Assembly: GCA_013396635.1 (NCBI GenBank)
Contig: WBMW01000170.1
Span: 1,092,896-1,156,895, forward strand
Source: Penelope pileata
Lineage: Eukaryota > Chordata > Aves > Galliformes > Cracidae
Length of the DNA stretch: 64,000 nucleotides
Direction: 5' to 3'
Shown here: positions 1 to 13,298 of the stretch, piece after piece
Position numbering within the stretch: position 1 is the first letter of the stretch
How the letters are laid out: every line of letters starts with the position of its first letter
Notes under the pieces: model-generated
Told to the model about the DNA's origin: nothing
Seen by the model: only the letters and a program-made list of their open reading frames with translations
Database searches by the model: none
Program-made: the position numbers and the translations under genes

Positions 1-3000
1 AGGCTGACACCACTGGTGCCTGGCCTCCAGCTGGGCTTCCTGCTGCTCGTCGCAATCCATTTAGAGGTTCTATGAGGTTGAAATCTGAATTAGTGAGTAA
101 GGACCCACTGAACTAGTTCAAAAATCCAGATAGATATTGCTGGAAAGAAGAGAATAAAAATGGAGAATAATGGAAAAACAGAGAAAGCTGCAGAAGAACT
201 GAGAGAGAAGGGGAGGTACAAGAACGCTTTGGGGTGGAGTTCTGCTAATTGGCTGTGGCTGAGCTTTTCCTTTGTCTACATTCTTTGGAAGTCTGGATTG
301 ATTTTTTTTTTTTTATTACTATTTTTGAAGGCAAATAAGTCAAAATGATAGGAAGGAAAAGTTTGCAGTCTGGTTTTGAGGTCTCAAAAAGACAGTCAAA
401 AAACCTGAGTCTTCCCATGGCTCAATTTCACAAGGAGAACTGGCTGAAATCAATGTACTGAATTCAAGCCATTCTTGTCCCCGTAGGAGAAGAACTTGCC
501 TTTGATTACTGTAGATTTATACATTTTTTTCTCTTGAGTATGGGAAATCGTCCAGTACTTAATTATTAGGCATTACGAAACTCAAGGTTATACATGTTAT
601 GTACACGTTTATCTCAGCTTGTTCTGTTTAAATTGATACTAATTGGTTTTGTTGAAAGCAGAGCTCCTGATAAGATGTCTTGTTATCAGTGTTCCTGCTA
701 CGCTAATTAAGCCCCTGAGACAGCGCTGCTATATTGTGTTTTTCTTCCTGCCGTGAAAGAAAGTGTTTATTTTGTTCACAGGCATATGAATTCCTGTATT
801 ATAACAAGAGAGGTGATAGTTGCATAGGGAGCTTATCTCAATGAGAGGGCAGCTCTGGCACATTCTGCAGTCAGTCTGTCTGCTGAGACAAAGCAGCCAG
901 AGACCGCCGAGGAGGAGGTGTTAGTAGGCCAAATGCTACTATAATTAGATGGTTAATTGCAAGTCAAGGTCATTTGGGTATTTGTGACCAAACACCCCAT
1001 TTCCAGATGCTAGAAATGCTCATGCAGGTATCATACGTTACAGTACCTTAGGCAGTATTTCAGCCCTATAATGAGCACAGCTGCAAATATCACCTGAGTT
1101 TCCTATGGAGATATCGCTGTAAGCATCAGTCAGCAGTTGGTTCACGTTTAGTACAGTAAAGTGATCACCAGTGCAGAAGCATCAGGTGGATGTGTTTATG
1201 TAATTTGAAGAAATTCTCCGCTTTCCACCCAAGCTATGACCACTGAATTCGGATGTGTTTCAGTGCAAATGTTTGTAGTGAACTTGGTGATAAAAATTTA
1301 TATATTCTGAAAAATCGCTCTACATTTTGGTTGCTGTTTAAGGTCGGCATGTGTTGTTTCTGTGTAGGTTTTTTATGCATGCTTCCCTGGAAGGATACTA
1401 CCTGTTCCGTTACAGTTTGGTAATGTTTTTTCTCAGTAAACCTTTTGGTTCATCCTGATGTCTGTTAGGTCTTGCAAAGGGACAGGACAGCCTTGAGGGG
1501 CAGCCTGTTGCAGCACTGGTGTAGCATGTTGCCAGTCGTTCAAGCGAGAGGAGAATTTCCATGCCTTTAGATAACTGTCTTATTAGCACCCCCTCTCTCT
1601 TTTCAGTAAGTAGCACATGGATTCATCTACTAGACCTGTCGTGGCAAAGTATGTATTTGCCAGCTGAGCTAATGACTTCATGTTTTAAATTACTACTAAT
1701 ATTTTACAGATTCAAAAGAATTGTTCTGTAAAGATCAGCCAAGACCTTGATCCTCCCAAGCATCTTTTTAAAAGATAGGCATCCTTCTGTGATTTAAAAT
1801 GATTTATTTGCTGTTAAATGTACATTTGAGAGTCTGCATTGGCTGCTTTTGTGGTTTCTTTAGGAAGGTGTTTCTTGCTTGCACTCGATTACAGATGTTA
1901 CCTTTACTCTGTGTCGACTTGTTTAGGTTGCTGAATAGTGATGAACTTCAATGCAAGCTAGTTGAGGAAATACCTTGTATGTTAACATTATCTATCTGAT
2001 ATAAAAAGCAACAGTAAGAAAGCATAAAAAAGCAGAATCTGCGCAAGGAAAGTGTTTACTACTTTGTGACAGGACGTTGAGGTAGTCCTGTGGCAGCAGG
2101 TGTCACTGACACTTGTGAGTCTGCAGGAACAGCTGGATCCAAGCAATGCACTGCCTGAGAAGTGGAGAGGTTGGAAGACAAAAGGGCGGGCTGCCTGACC
2201 TGTCTGAACACTGGAACCCTGCGCTTTGTTTTAAAGTAAGTCATGATCTTTCTATCTTCTAGCGGACTTCTCTTAAGTGATGGTGGCAGGGAGGAGTTTT
2301 CTCAGTACGCCCGAAGATCTACCACAGTTGGTAGGTGTTAATGATGACATTTGAAAGTAGTTTTTTCTTCACTTGCCTTCTGAGGTAACTGACCTTCATT
2401 CTTTCACATATAAGCTAGAAGGATGTTATTTTTACAAGCTGTTCTGAACAGCTGCAACCTTTTCACGAACACCAGCAGAGGTTTTAGGCCTAGTTTCCTA
2501 GAAAAGAAGGATTCTGCAGGTTGATGCTACCAGAACATCTCTTTCCAGTTACAACAGACTTTTTCTTCTGGAAAACTCTGTAAACTGACTTTTCTTTCTC
2601 CCTGTTGAGCTGAGGAAGAACACAGTTGTGAATGCAGTCTACTCTTCCTGTAAGCTGAAGATTCCGTAGATCTTCCTCATCAGAGGTGTTGTAGGTAGAG
2701 CTGCCACAGGCCCAAAGATGGCTCTTCTCTTTCTTTGTTCATATTTCAGGAAAATGAACTGATTCTTTCTTGACTTTTACTTAGCCTTTCTGGTTTTTGT
2801 TGAAATCTTCTCTCTTTGTTTTAATAGTTTGTCTGACACTCCCACATTGGTGGGGCAAACAGTAATGAATTCTTTGTCCTGAATTCTTTGCCTGAAGAGG
2901 CAGGTTGATGTACTTTGGGTAAATGTCAGCTTGGGTAAAACAACAGGGGAGTGTGAGAGGAGAAGGATCAGCTGCTTTCCTTTGCTCTAGAATGCTGGCG

Positions 3001-6000
3001 GCTTTTGAGGAGAGTACAGCAAGAGGAGGGAGAGCAAAAGAGGAAAGAATCCGAGGTGCATTATTAGATGAGGGTGAGCGCCAGAAGCAGAAGACAGCGT
3101 GGATGCCAAATGTGAGCAAATATTGCTGAGTCTTCATGGACTCTGCTGCTGCAAGAAGAGAAGATCCATTTGCTCATTAACAACTGTGCCTGTTTGTGAA
3201 CTTCTGAGCATGTGAAGGAAGAATAAGCTGTTCACAAATGAGAAGATAAATGTCAGAAATCCCTAAGTCTGGACTTCTGAGTTGCTTTTTGCATGTGCTT
3301 TGTTCCTATTTTGTGCACTTTTTCTTTTTTTGCTTCTCCACAGTATCAGCCTTTTATTGTTCATGAGGAGACAAACAGACTCTTGTTCCAGAGTAGGGGG
3401 AGGAGGGAAGAAACGTGTAAGTGCAGTGGAATGTCCTTTTTACTGTCTCTCTCTGGCTCCAGGTCTGACATGAGAGGATTTTAACGTATAAGGAGCAGCA
3501 AAGTGTCAGAAAACAAGCGACAATGAAAACAAAATGCAGTCAGTAACCTTGGGGCTCTGAAACTGAGCAAATGTTTATCAGAGTAAGATTCTGCTGGACA
3601 TCATTGAATAAGAATGAGTTGATGTCACACTTGGCAAGAGCAGGAGCTCGTTTTTTTCCACACAAACAGCACAACATGGCAAGGGGAAAGAGAGGGAAGG
3701 GTAGGAAGGAGGGGCAGGAAAGGAGGAAGAGAGAGAGTGAGTGAGCTGCTTGCTATAAATTGAACTAATAAAAATATATAAAGGCATGGTTTGTTTTGTT
3801 GGAAGGAGTCTTGGTGCAAGGACGTAAATAGACAAAGGTTAAGGATGCTTCAGGGCTCCTCCTACACTGTGGCTCTGAAGAGCTGCGTACAGATTCCTGA
3901 CAGCCCTTGCGTAATTTGCTTTGACTTGCTCCCAGTAGAGAGTGCACTATGGGCTCATTCCTGTGGTCCGTATTCAATGAGAACTCATTTGGCTTTAATG
4001 GGAATTTTTGCTTGAATAACGAAGTTCAGCTTTTGTGACCTCTGGTAGCTTCAGCGCCTGGCCAATGAATTGGAGGGCCACCCCTCCCTCAGCCCTGCAT
4101 ACCTTGCTTTCAAAGCTTCATCCTATTTTATACTTCAAGTAACATGAAATGGTAACTCCAGAGAGACTTGCATCAGACAATGGAGTAGCAAAACCAGGTA
4201 ACATCCGAAGTTAAGAACTAACTACTCATATCTGGTGAACCTGAAAGTGAGCAGCATTGGAAAGCACCTCAGAAAAGGTGCAGATGCAATGAATGAGTGC
4301 TGTGATAGACCAGTCTTCTTCTGATGAATTCTAGGAGTCCACTCTTCTAAAGACGAATGAAAGCATAGGAAATGGTTAACAGCGTCTAATCAAAGAGCCA
4401 TCTGCACTGGAACACCTTCTGGCAGTCATCCCATGTATAAATGCTCTCAGTGTAGAAGTAACACTGCTTCTTTTATTTTTTTGGTTTTTAATATATAACT
4501 TGGTCTAATGTATATATCATTTTACCTAACAAAAAATAAGAGTTGTGGGGTGTTGCTCTGTTTATGCTCTTCTATTCTAGACCAGAGCAGACAGCTTGCA
4601 AAGTGGTACAAATTAAACTGGAGAAGAGTTCTCCTGTACTGGAATAAGCATCGGTACTGAACATTGTAGCAGTGTATGTATGAGGTGGTATTTGTGTCTC
4701 ACCAGGCTCCCTTTCCTCATCCTCAGCAGGTATACAAGCTGTTAAGAGCAGCCCTCCTTGCAGCCACCCATGTATCTACAGGTATTTGTTTAGTCAGCAA
4801 ACAGACTTTCAGGATATTGGTCAGAAAACTGGGCATTATTTTTCAAAGTACAAAAGAATTTAAAAACTGAACTATTGTGGGGGCGGCAAGCAGAAACTTT
4901 ACAAATCAATTTGGAGATGTAGCTGTCGTTGGAAGGCTTTTCAAGCGCCTGCTTTTTTGGAGGAGACAAAGCTTAGCATCTGACCCACTCAGCATGTGAT
5001 TCCCTCAGGTGTACGTGGCTCTCCGGAAGCTTTTGGATTTGATGACTTCCTGCTAGACCACACTATCTCATTCAAAAAAATCCTGCTCATGCAGATTGAA
5101 TAGATTTGAGTGTTCTCATCTGCTGAATGACCTTACTAGACACATGCACACTTCTGACCTCTTCTGCAATGACTCAGCTCTGAGTATAAGTGAAGAAGAG
5201 CGCATCTGACTTCAAGGAAGGCTGGACAAAGAAAAGCTGTTGCGTTTGTGTGAGAGCTGCAGGCTGCTTGGCGGGGAAGGAGGAACAGTTGTGGCTGTGT
5301 GCTCTGCTCCTTGCTGAAAGCTGCCCAAGCCAGACGAGTCCTTTAGCTGCTGCTGCAGCACTGTCCTCTCTCTCTAAATAAAGGCAGAGGAACTAAAGAT
5401 AACTACATATTTATTAATTAGAGAGTTGGATGAACACATTTAAGGTACCGATGCATTTCTAAGAGAGTCTTAAGAATTCAGTGTTCTGGACTTTGAAGAT
5501 TTAGCACATTCTAGATATTTTGTAGTTTACTTTTAAGGCAGTCGAGGAGTTAGATGCCGTTTTATGTTACTAATACTTCTGTAGAGTTAGTTTTCCTATT
5601 CTCTTTCTCACTTGGTCCAAGAAGAGAAGTGTATGTGTCTGCACTGCCATGGTTTGTTCTCAAACTGCTTTTAAGCATTTCTGTTGGAATAGAGATGTGA
5701 ATTCAACATGTTGCTATGTATTTTCATTAGTGAAAACAAATGCTCCATGATCTTAGAACAAAATATGGCAGGGTTCTTCAGTCATCACCTCCATGGCTGC
5801 ACATTCAAAGATGATCAAAAATTCTTCCCATATGACTTCTCTAAAAAATGATAGTTTAAAAAAAAGTCTGATCCCTTTCTGTATGCCTCTTTTCATATCT
5901 ACCTCTGAGCCTGGCTTTGGACAGTTCAAAAAGCAATGCAAAGATCATTGTAAAAGTGGGTATACATTTATGTAGGACCTATACCAAAACAGTGCCTGGA

Positions 6001-9000
6001 ACAGCTGCTTTCTGTTAACAGCTGCAGTGTGCAGAGCCATGCTGACATTAGCAGTGAGGGCAACATGAACAGATATTAAACAAGCAAGGTCTGTTAGCTT
6101 GATAAGAAATCTAAGGAAGTATAGATTGCATCCTGAAAATGGAAAACCTAATGTCAAAATCAACTTCTAGTTGCTGTGGATTAGTGTTAGATATGGTAGG
6201 TAGAGGTCACTTACATCTGGATTTATTGACTCAGGTATTTTGCTGGGTTCAGTATTAACTGAGCCTGATAAAGGCTTTTCTGAAAATGAAGCTGAAGCGA
6301 TTGAGTCTTTACTCAATAGGAACAAGCTGCTTCAGAGTAAGGAGTTTGTGTGGGTGAGCTGTTCTGCAGTGCTCACTTAAATTTCAGGCTGCTTAGGTGC
6401 TTGGAGCTGGGCAGCTGCCTCTCCCTGCACGTTTTCATACGGAGGGAGCAGCTGAGCCTGTGTCTGCTTGAACAGCCACCGTACATCGCTACGGAGCAGG
6501 AGCTCTGGCTGCTGGTGCAGTGCTGAGCGGCTGCTTGCAAGCGTCAGGGCTCTATCTGTTCTTGAATCTTGAGCAATCTGTAATGCAAAACCTCTTAGGT
6601 GCCGTCACAGGAATTGTGAGGGTCTGTGATTTGCAGGAATGGCGTAACTGCTAAAAGCTTTAAAGATGCCAAAAGTGCTGAAAATAACTCTCTTTCACCT
6701 CTATTACTTTAAAATAGAAATAAACACAGGTTTTCCCCGCCAAATGCCCAATTTTCATTTGTTTTCCTGGATAATCGTGAAAACCTTATTTGGAAGCCGA
6801 TCTGCTTTTTTTTTTCCTCCTCTTCCTATTTTTGTAACAAAGAAGATTTGCCTGGCAACAAAACTCTTTGGCTTCAGAGTTCATCCCTTCCTGCTATTTT
6901 ATTCCTTATCTGAAGTCAGAACCTTGTGCACAGAATGTAAGAATTAGTTACTGTCCGTGTCACAAAGAAAGCAGTAGCTTCAGATAGTGACTAAAGGGAA
7001 ATATTACTTTATGTGCATTTATAAATACATTAATATAGAATAATGTGATCATCCTGGACCGGCAGCGAGCCTCCATTCTTAGAGCATTGCTGTAGTGGCT
7101 GAACCCTGCAGCTCTGTGCTCCAGTTGTGGCACTCATTGAGCATTTTGAAGGTTCCAGTGCTATAGCCTTGCTGAGATCTCTTGCTAACTTTGTGCACAA
7201 GCAGAAGGCTCAGTGGGGATGTGGTAATTGAAGTGCTGTAAAGTTTCACTTCTAATAAAGCAAGTCAGAAAGTCTGGTTTGTTGTGTTTTTTTTTTAAAG
7301 TCATACCAGACAAAATGCTCAACAGCTGACTAACTGTTCAATTATTGTGCATATTTTCTACTGTTACAAGCAGGAGGAGCTGACAGATGTCCTCACGTAC
7401 CTGTGACTGCACTAACTGGTATTGCTCTGATGCTGTAAGCATCCATCACACACTGTATTTTTCCAATTGTGTGTGTGTGTCTTAGTGTAGTTAGAAGCTG
7501 CTAAGAATTACTCCTGTGTGTGGTGTGGTCTTGTAGTGTGTGCCAGGCTCTGCCCCAGGCTGGAAGAACACTACCTCTCTGCCCCTCTCAGGGCTCTTAC
7601 CCCGACTGCTGGAAGCTCCCAGTTCCAGCTACAAGGCTGCTGCCTCTTGTGATGGCCCTTGTAAATGCTAGAAGGGAGACATGATTTGGGTGGGTAAAAC
7701 TCCACCTACACTGTGTAAATGGAAAGGTATCTAGCAGAAATGCAGCGACGAGGAGGTGAAGTTTTAGTGTAACATGCAATGTAAGTTTTAGTGTAACACA
7801 ACGGATGCTTTTTGCGATGGATGCAGCAAATAGATTTGTGCTGTACATCAGCATACTATCAGCAGGCTGTATATTAAACTAATAATTTTGAAAATCAGCA
7901 TTGTGGGGGGGGTGTTTTCACAGCTGCGCTGTTTGAGGCGGGGGTTAAGTGGAGGCAGCAATGAGTTGTTGTATCTTGAGTACGTCTGACTGCAGAGGGA
8001 GTGACACAGGTGCTGGCAGAGCCACGATGTGGAAGTTGCTGGCTGGCCCTGAGCTGCATCCCCACAGGTTTATGGCCATGCTGGGATCCAGGTCCTTGTG
8101 GAGTGTGGAGAACCAGAGTTGAAGAGGCTCTCAGCTCTCAGCTTGCTGACTGCAGCCGCTACGTGCTGCATGCAGAGCTGCCAGAAGCAGCTCCCCTGGG
8201 CTGCCCTTACCTGTGGGCTGCTTGCAAGGACAGGATCACACAAGTGTTGTCGTTAGATATTAAATGCTTGCATAAGTAGCAGCTTATTTTACTAGTAAGG
8301 TGATGCTCTTTCACGATATTTTACTAGTGAGTTCATTTACTCAAGTGCAAAAGGAATGTAAACTATCTACTGCAGAGGAGGTGCAATTTTCTTGATTTTT
8401 TTTCTTCCTGGATTGTAAAACACTTCATGCTAGAGATTTCTTATTGTGCTTTGTCTTTCTTCAAGGCACTTTCCCACTTGACAGTATTTGACAGTAGATG
8501 ATAACGGTGGAAGTAATACAGAGCGCAGCAGGCCACTTACTTCAGCATAGCTGTTGAATGCTTTAGGTGCCCTAATAAGCCACGCAAAGCTGAGCGATTA
8601 ATTTTTAAATATGCTGTGAAAAGTAAATACTGTGTGTTGCCTCCTCCTTCTCTCTCCAGCTCAACCTCTGAATGATTTCAATGTCCTCAGTTTAGCTACT
8701 ATAATTTCCAGCTCTGTGGCTTCTTCTGACCTTAGAAAATACCCTTGTGTCACCATTGTTCAGATACTAATACTACTGGGAAAATGGCATCCACTGTCTT
8801 CCTTGAGTTACTTCTAAACTCAGTTTTAGTGGATGCAGGAAAGGAATAAAAACAGACTGAGTAATTACCAGAGTAATGCAGCCATTTCCAAGTCATGCTG
8901 GGGAAGCCTGCAGAGAACACCTTTGTACAGCCCCCAAATCAGACTTCTTAAAAATAGGGGGCTTACACACTAAAAGCTTTCAGATCATGTTACCACAGCA

Positions 9001-9996
9001 GATATGAAAAAATGACCCAGCTAATTTCAGGACTAAATATTAGCCAAATTAAACTTGTACCTGAAAAGGCAGCCCACTTTGCTGGCAGAATGGCTGAGTG
9101 ATAAGTTAGGTTGCATGTGAGAGAAGAAGATTAAGTAAAAATGCCAGCTCTGTAGCATTTACAGATCTCTCCTGTTCTTTGTATATTTTTCTGAATGAAC
9201 GTAATAGACAGAAACTACAGTTGCCAGTACCTATGGCCAGGTATATTTTACATAGTTCTTTATCGTTGAATAGTTTATTTTAGGTGGTGCTCTTGAAAAA
9301 GCGGATGAAGGCCGTGACATGGCCATAACTCTTTGCTCTAACATTATTTTTCCCATGGCAATGTGCCTTGACTCAAGCCCTTAAGATGTGGGGCTGCAGT
9401 TGTAGTTGAGGGCATGGTGTTTGTTAGAGCAGAAGTGAATGGTTTTATTCCTAACAGGTAACTGTACTTTGCTCTGAAACAGAAATAAAGGAAAAGAAGA
9501 AAAAACACCATGCCTGCTTTTTGTGATGATGCCCAAAAGATAGGAAGTACATTAAAAGTGTTGCTACATATCGAATAGAAACTATGTATTTCATGCACAT
9601 CCATGGTGGTTATGCTACCATCAGTGCTGTGCTTTGTTTGCCCTTAGAAAACATCAATAAAAGTTTTATCAACAGATCCTGTTATTTAAAAGGAACTCTT
9701 TCAGTTTCAATCTCCAAAGATTTCTCTGCCACTTTTAAAACAGTTTTCTTCATCTCCAGGAAGGAAGACAGGAGTTTTGGGCTTGTTGGCTCTGTACGTA
9801 AATGGCCTGTCCACCAGTCTTACTCTGTGCCGTGCTTTGGCAATAACTTGCAATCACAATATTTTCAAACTGACATTTGAACTGAAAAAAAATCAACAAA
9901 CAGTAGTAGTAGTAAATCTAATAAATGCGTTACTTGTTGAAGAGCCTTACCTCATTTACTGATGAGTTGTCGATATAATCTGATTCTGTAAACCTG
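1..9996 (+). other. Non-coding DNA, probable BORCS5 upstream intron
   Basis: No exon, RNA gene or well-preserved repeat was recognised in this AT-rich 10 kb. Local features are a purine-rich tract at 3681-3745, short GT runs near 7470, a 14-bp direct repeat gttttagtgtaaca at 7761-7774 and 7785-7798, and a G9 run near 7906. Open frames are short and scattered on both strands, as expected by chance. Confidence 0.6.
3681..3745 (+). repeat. Polypurine tract
   Basis: About 65 bases on the + strand are almost entirely A and G, running aaggggaaagagagggaagg through ggaagagagagag. It is a low-complexity polypurine stretch of the sort that can form triplex DNA. It has no coding meaning; the open frames it produces are translations of the simple sequence. 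Confidence 0.6.
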
Positions 9997-10408
9997 AAGT
10001 GGCTGCTCGTTTTGCTTTAAACCATGGGTCTCCAACCTTTTGGCTTCCTGGGCTGCACTGAGTGAAGGGGAGCTGTCTTGGGCCGCATATAAAATATATA
10101 TTTAATGTACATAAATAACAAAACTTATTTTTTAAAATATTTGTTATTAAAGCATAAAGAAAGGGGGCATCAAAAACATAAAACTGGTGGGATATGTGAC
10201 CTTGATTTTGTGAAACTAATGCATCCAGTGTCTGGACTGATGGAAGTGGTTGCAGTTCTTGGTGAGTTCTCAGGGTGCTCACCAGAGATTTTTAATGAAA
10301 TTTTACTCTTCCTGTGCTTCATCCTTGAAAACAGTTGTTCACAAATACTGCCAAAAAGCAATGACATGGATAAGGCGTGATTGTGAAGTGAGGGATGTGT
10401 TTCTCTGG
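9997..10408 (+). repeat. Direct duplication, copy 1 (412 bp)
   Basis: This block starts aagtggctgctcg and ends ttctctgg, and is repeated immediately after the single N at 10409. The copies differ at about five substitutions and one 1-bp indel, so they are about 98.5% identical. The copy includes 18 bases of flank, the hAT target site and the left end of the hAT element. The duplication is thus later than the transposon insertion, or is an assembly artefact. Confidence 0.95.
10015..10022. repeat. Left target-site duplication of the hAT element (CTTTAAAC)
   Basis: This 8-bp sequence directly precedes the left terminus of the hAT element and is identical to the 8 bp after its right terminus at 11311-11318. 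A further copy at 10428-10435 belongs to the duplicated block. Confidence 0.8.
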
Positions 10409-10409
10409 N
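10409..10409. other. Assembly ambiguity (single N) at a duplication junction
   Basis: One N separates the two 412/411-bp copies exactly at their junction, which marks a contig join rather than a sequencing miscall. Confidence 0.9.
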
Positions 10410-10820
10410 AAGTGGCTGCTCGTTTTGCTTTAAACCATGGGTCTCCAACTTTTGGCTTCCTGGGCTGCACTGAGTGAAGGGGAGCTGTCTTGGGCCGCAT
10501 ATAAAATATATATTTAATGTACATAAATAACAAAACTTATTTTTTAAAATATTTGTTATTAAAGCATGAAGAAAGGAGGCATCAAAAACATAAAACTGGT
10601 GGGATATGTGATCTTGGTTTTGTGAAACTAATGCATCCAGTGTCTGGACTGATGGAAGTGGTTGCAGTTCTTGGTGAGTTCTCAGGGTGCTCACCAGAGA
10701 TTTTTAATGAAATTTTACTCTTCCTGTGCTTCATCCTTGAAAACAGTTGTTCACAAATACTGCCAAAAAGCAATGACATGGATGAGGCGTGATTGTGAAG
10801 TGAGGGATGTGTTTCTCTGG
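10410..10820 (+). repeat. Direct duplication, copy 2 (411 bp)
   Basis: Second copy of the 9997-10408 block. It is one base shorter because the first copy has ccaacctttt and this one ccaactttt. It continues without a break into unique sequence (taagacaggtctc) that completes the hAT element. The single N at the junction suggests two allelic contig ends placed side by side. Confidence 0.95.
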
Positions 10821-11310
10821 TAAGACAGGTCTCATAAAAATCTAGTAGAAAGACATGATCAAATTTTTGAGTTGAATATCTGATTGCAACTCCATACATA
10901 CCATTTTGCATGTAATGTATTTATGTCAACTGAAAATGGAATTGTAAAAAATTGATGATTTCTTCGGCACTCTTGAAACCCATTCTCAAATAACTTTATC
11001 AAAACAAAAAGCAAGGCTGCATGTTTTTCACTGTTCGCAGGACTGTGTTTAGCCACTGTATCAAAATGCATACCATTGTTTGCATCACTTGAGTTAGCAC
11101 TGCACCGTGCCCTCCCCGTGTCCTGGCTGCAGCTCAGTCAGTTCCAGTCGCACAGCGATGTTTGGTTGTTGACAAGTGATGGGTGTAGGCCCGGGGCTGG
11201 GCCGAGCTGCTCGATGGGGAAGAGCCACAGCCAGGATGGCACAGAGGCAGGGGTGGGCCACAGTAGGGGCTGTGCCGGCCCGCGTGTGCCCCACAGGTTG
11301 GACATGCCTG

Positions 11311-11318
11311 CTTTAAAC
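11311..11318. repeat. Right target-site duplication of the hAT element (CTTTAAAC)
   Basis: This 8-bp sequence directly follows the right terminus (ggttggacatgcctg) of the hAT element and is identical to the left flank at 10015-10022. Confidence 0.8.
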
Positions 11319-12474
11319 AGTCTTCTCTTTAAGGTGGTCTCAGGTACAGGGCATCTGAATAAGTTACCGTGGAGAAAACCAGACTGTGAACTCAGACTTG
11401 CAGCACGTGGGCTGAGCTGTAGTTAGTGTCTGTGTGTGTGCCTTTTGGTAAAAACAGCACCGCGTACTTTGCTCCCACTGAATTTACCTAAGGTAGTGTG
11501 TGTACACAAGCTGGTTATTGTGAAACAGCAAACGTGCCCCAGCTTCACATGGCTGCCCTTGTGCTTAGAGATGACTTCAGAGATCACCTTTCCTCTACAG
11601 ACCAGTCCGCGCTGCATTTTTGTTTTTTTCCTGCCAATGTGTGCTACGTATCATGCGTCATACCTGAAATAAAATAAAGGTTAGCCTTAGTAATAGAATC
11701 TGTTAGGTGAGTTTTAGCTTGTAATTTTTTGTTGCTTATATGCTTTTATTTATTAAGAGAGATTGAGTTTATTTGCTTCTGCTTGCTCTATTCTCTTCCA
11801 TCTCCAGCCTAGAAAGCTTCATATCCGCTGGCAAATGTCAACCAGATTTTGCAGTGTGAGAGATATGGAAACTAGTTAAGGTCCTGTTATTTCAGGGAAG
11901 ACAGGTGGACAGATCTCAAAGCTGAGACTTTAAATGCTTTGCATGCAGAAAAACTTGAAGTGGCAGCTTGCTGTTGCTCAGACTGAGAGATCCCCCTCTG
12001 TCCTTTCCTTCCCTTCCTCCTGCTTCTCAAGACACGAGCTCGAGGTTTTGATCTACTGGCAAGCTGACTCCTTTTGCAACACCAGAGAAGGAAAAAAAAA
12101 CAAAACAAAACAAAAATAAAGCACTGAATTAGTTCTCTGCTTTTTTAGTGAAGTGAATCATTTTCTGTGTCATAACTGCACGTCAGTGCTGGCTTATGGT
12201 GAGCGTGATGAAGATGGGGGATGGACCTTTCCCTTATTGCAGCATATATGTGGGGGTCTGGAGGGACGGAGCTGTTAATTTGGCTGTGGTTGTCTCACAA
12301 ACTTTTATTAGATGTCTGAGAATCTGTGTGGGAGAGGCTGCATAAATGTGTTTAATACTGACAGTTCCACAGGAAAACAGGCTCTGCTGCTTCCTGCTCT
12401 GCTGGAATTTGTTATGTGAGGGAGAGAGAAGGGGGAGGGATGTTCTGGCGGTGAAGTCATCAGGCTGGGGGACA

Positions 12475-12600
12475 GCAGCTTCCATGTGGTCTCAGATAAA
12501 TCACTTAACCTCTCAGTGCCTCAATTCCTCATCTTGTAAAATGACGTTAGTCTTCTGCCCTTTGTACGTGCATAGTACTTGGGATAATGAGGTCTGTTGT
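12475..12600 (+). repeat. MIR SINE relic
   Basis: The stretch atcacttaacctctcagtgc, continuing ctcaattcctcatc and tgtaaaatg, follows the tRNA-derived MIR core and its 3' part closely in the + orientation. MIRs are ancient amniote SINEs, so the divergence is expected. Outer boundaries are approximate. Confidence 0.7.
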
Positions 12601-13298
12601 AGCCTGCAGATATCATCTGCTTACATAAGCAAGTGATGGTAGGTCTTAGGTCTGTCTTCATGTGTTTGCTAAAAAAAAAAAATGCAGCTGCAGAGGAAAT
12701 GCAGTTTATTGCGTGACACTGAACCACTGCTCTCACACTCCTGTGAATTGGCCCATCAGTTTTCCCAATCTTGTGCTTACTTTTGTCCTCTCAGGTCTAG
12801 GGAAGGAAGCAGACTACAAAATATTGCAACTGCCTAGTCAGAAACACTCTCTTAGGTAATACTTCTGTGCTCCAGAAGTTATAAATAAATAAATCAGTGG
12901 AGAGATGCATTTGGTAGGATCTTGGTTGCTTTTACTTAATGTAGTGCAGCTGCTTGCTTTTCTTTAGAGCACATCATGTACCTTTTTTCCTACCTGAGGC
13001 TTTAAAAGAAGTGTGTTGGTAGACATGCTACCAATTTTCTGTGAACCGCTAGCAACGTTTCCAAGGCTTAACACTCAGTGATCTCATAGTTAGAAAGGTA
13101 TCTAAGTCACTGCAGACTGACATCTCAGTGCATGCAAACCGTGCAGTGCTTTCCACAGAATTTTGGGCATTCCGTTTCCTAAACATCCAAATGAGGAAGC
13201 ATTTCTGATTTGTTTGTGGTTTGCTTCTTCTCAAATAGAGATTTTAGTTTAGAAGTCTTTTGCATCATCGAAACATTTACGTTTGTCAGCAGTCTTCG

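Larger units (their letters stand above)
10023..11310 (+). mobile_element. Non-autonomous Charlie-type hAT DNA transposon with 8-bp target-site duplication
   Basis: The element is flanked on both sides by CTTTAAAC (10015-10022 and 11311-11318), an 8-bp target-site duplication as made by hAT transposases. Its ends are imperfect inverted repeats: the left end reads CATGGGTCTCCAACC and the right end, on the opposite strand, CAGGCATGTCCAACC, with the CA start of the Charlie group. The left part is AT-rich and the right 200 bp GC-rich. No transposase is preserved; the open frames inside, on the - strand, are broken and partly cross the N. Removing the apparent duplication gives an original element of about 875 bp. 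The family name is an inference: Charlie-like hATs are known in chicken, but I could not compare it with a consensus. Confidence 0.8.

Noticed and set aside
7761..7798. 14-bp direct repeat gttttagtgtaaca, two copies 24 bp apart
   Set aside because: It is too short and too few copies to be called a repeat array.
10170..10694. 174-residue open frame on the - strand
   Set aside because: It crosses the N and the duplicated block, so it exists only because of the apparent assembly duplication inside a hAT element.
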